DNA of 64,000 bases from Litoreibacter arenae DSM 19593. Its GTDB lineage: Bacteria > Pseudomonadota > Alphaproteobacteria > Rhodobacterales > Rhodobacteraceae. Within the stretch, counting starts at the first letter, position 1. Each line of letters begins with the position of its first letter. The DNA lies in assembly GCF_000442275.2 (NCBI RefSeq), contig NZ_KE557306.1:1425050-1489049 (forward strand), in the 5' to 3' direction. The translations under genes and the position numbers were made by a program. Below are positions 63,111-64,000 of this stretch, in pieces. The notes under the pieces are model-generated. The model was not told the DNA's origin and made no database searches. It was given only the letters and a program-made list of their open reading frames with translations.

Positions 63111-63790
63111 CAGTCTCAGTCGCAATCGAGAGTGTTTTCGCCGGCGCGGTCGAGGAGCGTTGGCCCGGAAAACCGCCATCGGCCATCGCGAAGCACCCTG
63201 TTTCAGGGCGCATCAAGGTCGCCGAACTTGGTATCACGGTGGATGCCCAAGCTGATTTGAACGTACACGGTGGACCGGACAAGGCGCTGCATCACTACCC
63301 GGGAGAACACTATGCGATCTGGCGGAAGGAACTCAGCCGAGACGATCTCGGTCCGGGGTCCTTCGGGGAAAATCTCTCAACAACCGGCCTGACCGAGAAA
63401 ACCGTCTGTATCGGCGACATCTTCAGCCTTGGCTCGGTCAGATTACAAGTCAGTCAGGGCCGACAGCCTTGCTGGAAGCTCAATGCCCATACCGGCGAAG
63501 AGCAGATGGCCTATCTGTTCCAGAAAACCGGTAGGACAGGGTGGTATTACAGGGTGCTCTCGACGGGAACGATTGGGCCGGATGACGTTATGACATTGAC
63601 TGATCGGCCCCACCCCGACTGGAGCGTGGCACGGGTCACCGCCGCGCGTCTGACCGGCAAAGTGAGCCCCGCCGATGCAGCGACCCTGGCCAACTTGCCT
63701 GAACTGCCCCGACGCTGGCGAAACGCGTTTGAAAAGATGGCAAACGAGGTGCTGAACGAAGACACGCGCTCAAGATTGCAAACGCCCTAG
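63107..63790 (+). CDS. MOSC-domain protein (YiiM-like)
   Basis: 227 aa. The N-terminal MOSC beta domain (IAKHPVSGRIKVAELGITVDAQADLNVHGGPDKALHHYPGEHYAIW; FGENLSTTGLTE) includes the conserved Cys in QGRQPCWKLN. The C-terminal helical 3-alpha domain (SPADAATLANLPELPRRWRNAFEKMA) gives the YiiM/6-N-hydroxylaminopurine-reductase-like architecture. It probably binds molybdenum cofactor and reduces N-hydroxylated compounds or transfers sulfur. Coupled to marR by ATGA overlap, so its level likely follows the regulator's signal. Confidence 0.9.
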   Translation: MTVSVAIESVFAGAVEERWPGKPPSAIAKHPVSGRIKVAELGITVDAQADLNVHGGPDKALHHYPGEHYAIWRKELSRDDLGPGSFGENLSTTGLTEKTVCIGDIFSLGSVRLQVSQGRQPCWKLNAHTGEEQMAYLFQKTGRTGWYYRVLSTGTIGPDDVMTLTDRPHPDWSVARVTAARLTGKVSPADAATLANLPELPRRWRNAFEKMANEVLNEDTRSRLQTP

Positions 63791-64000
63791 CGATTGAAGA
63801 CTTGTAGCAGCCACATCAATTAACCGACTCTCGCGATTCCGATCATTGAATGGGTAGCGGAAAGTATGCGAGCGTACCGCTCATAAATGCTGGGCCAAAA
63901 AGGAGATGGGAGAGCAAATTATCTTCCCAATTCGTTTATACTGCAACATTCGATGAATTTTGTAACCTGGGCGGACCTGCGGGACACTTGCGTTGCTACT
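63791..64000. other. Right-end intergenic sequence
   Basis: No supported gene in these 210 bases. An ATG at 63953 is open to the window edge for 16 codons but has no ribosome site. The sequence is AT-richer than the coding parts (for example 63915-63965), consistent with a promoter region for a gene beyond the edge. Confidence 0.5.

Noticed and set aside
63906..63956. Short frame ATGGGAGAGC... of 16 codons near the right end.
   Set aside because: The GGAG directly abuts the ATG, leaving no spacing for initiation, and the product is too short to judge.

Overview
The window comes from an alphaproteobacterium, most likely a Rhodobacteraceae (Roseobacter-group) genome. The evidence is the GC-rich coding sequence, a complete NepR-EcfG-PhyR general stress locus, a form II CO-dehydrogenase-like cluster, a RutR-type regulator with a reductive pyrimidine pathway, UgpBAEC, and TamA/TamB. 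It reads as ordinary chromosome: I see no tRNA, rRNA, CRISPR array, insertion sequence or prophage. About 59 genes are supported, many in operons joined by ATGA, GTGA or TGATG overlaps.

Region by region. 1-5128 (minus): the N-terminal 1709 codons of a giant secreted protein made of at least 13 tandem DUF11-like repeats, running off the left edge. 5473-6800: a fumarylacetoacetate hydrolase-family enzyme divergent from a secreted DUF4329 protein with a JAMM-like metal motif. 6897-10325: a sitABCD manganese/iron ABC importer behind a promoter with two Fur/Mur-like boxes. 10366-15252 (minus): coxG-S-L-M form II molybdenum hydroxylase plus a DUF1772 membrane protein, next to a TetR regulator. 15982-21398: DUF2189 membrane protein, a PuuE-UraD purine-degradation fusion, phosphomannomutase, L,D-transpeptidase and GAPDH. 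21490-24391: a divergent ScsC/ScsB-like periplasmic thiol-redox pair. 24388-28532 (minus): ccmFGHI for cytochrome c maturation. 28646-31694: an EamA exporter, polyphosphate kinase 2 and an unrecognised membrane protein.

31732-43456 is a pyrimidine catabolism locus. One minus-strand operon runs amidohydrolase, lipoprotein, dihydropyrimidinase, small membrane protein, ABC ATPase, two permeases and binding protein. A divergent rutR-like gene and a reductase gene follow, with an almost perfect RutR box between them and the operon. PreA and PreT (dihydropyrimidine dehydrogenase) lie convergently beyond. Together these genes can encode uptake and complete reductive degradation of uracil/thymine.

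44426-51347 carries an AI-2E-family permease, then nepR-ecfG-histidine kinase-phospholipase D as an overlapping four-gene chain on the minus strand, divergent from phyR. The nepR/phyR intergenic region holds one 33-bp inverted repeat that reads as an EcfG promoter in both directions. Two further EcfG-type promoters serve small envelope-stress genes (DUF1328; DUF883 plus a holin-superfamily protein).

51394-55530 (minus) is ugpBAEC, with a strong hairpin between ugpB and ugpA. 55703-61230 (minus) is tamA-tamB. 61426-63790 is a small locus: an unknown secreted protein and an 82-aa protein, divergent from a MarR regulator with a Cys4 C-terminus that is translationally coupled to a MOSC protein. 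Two copies of a 16-bp operator sit between them. The only gene-free stretch over 300 bases is 5129-5472.
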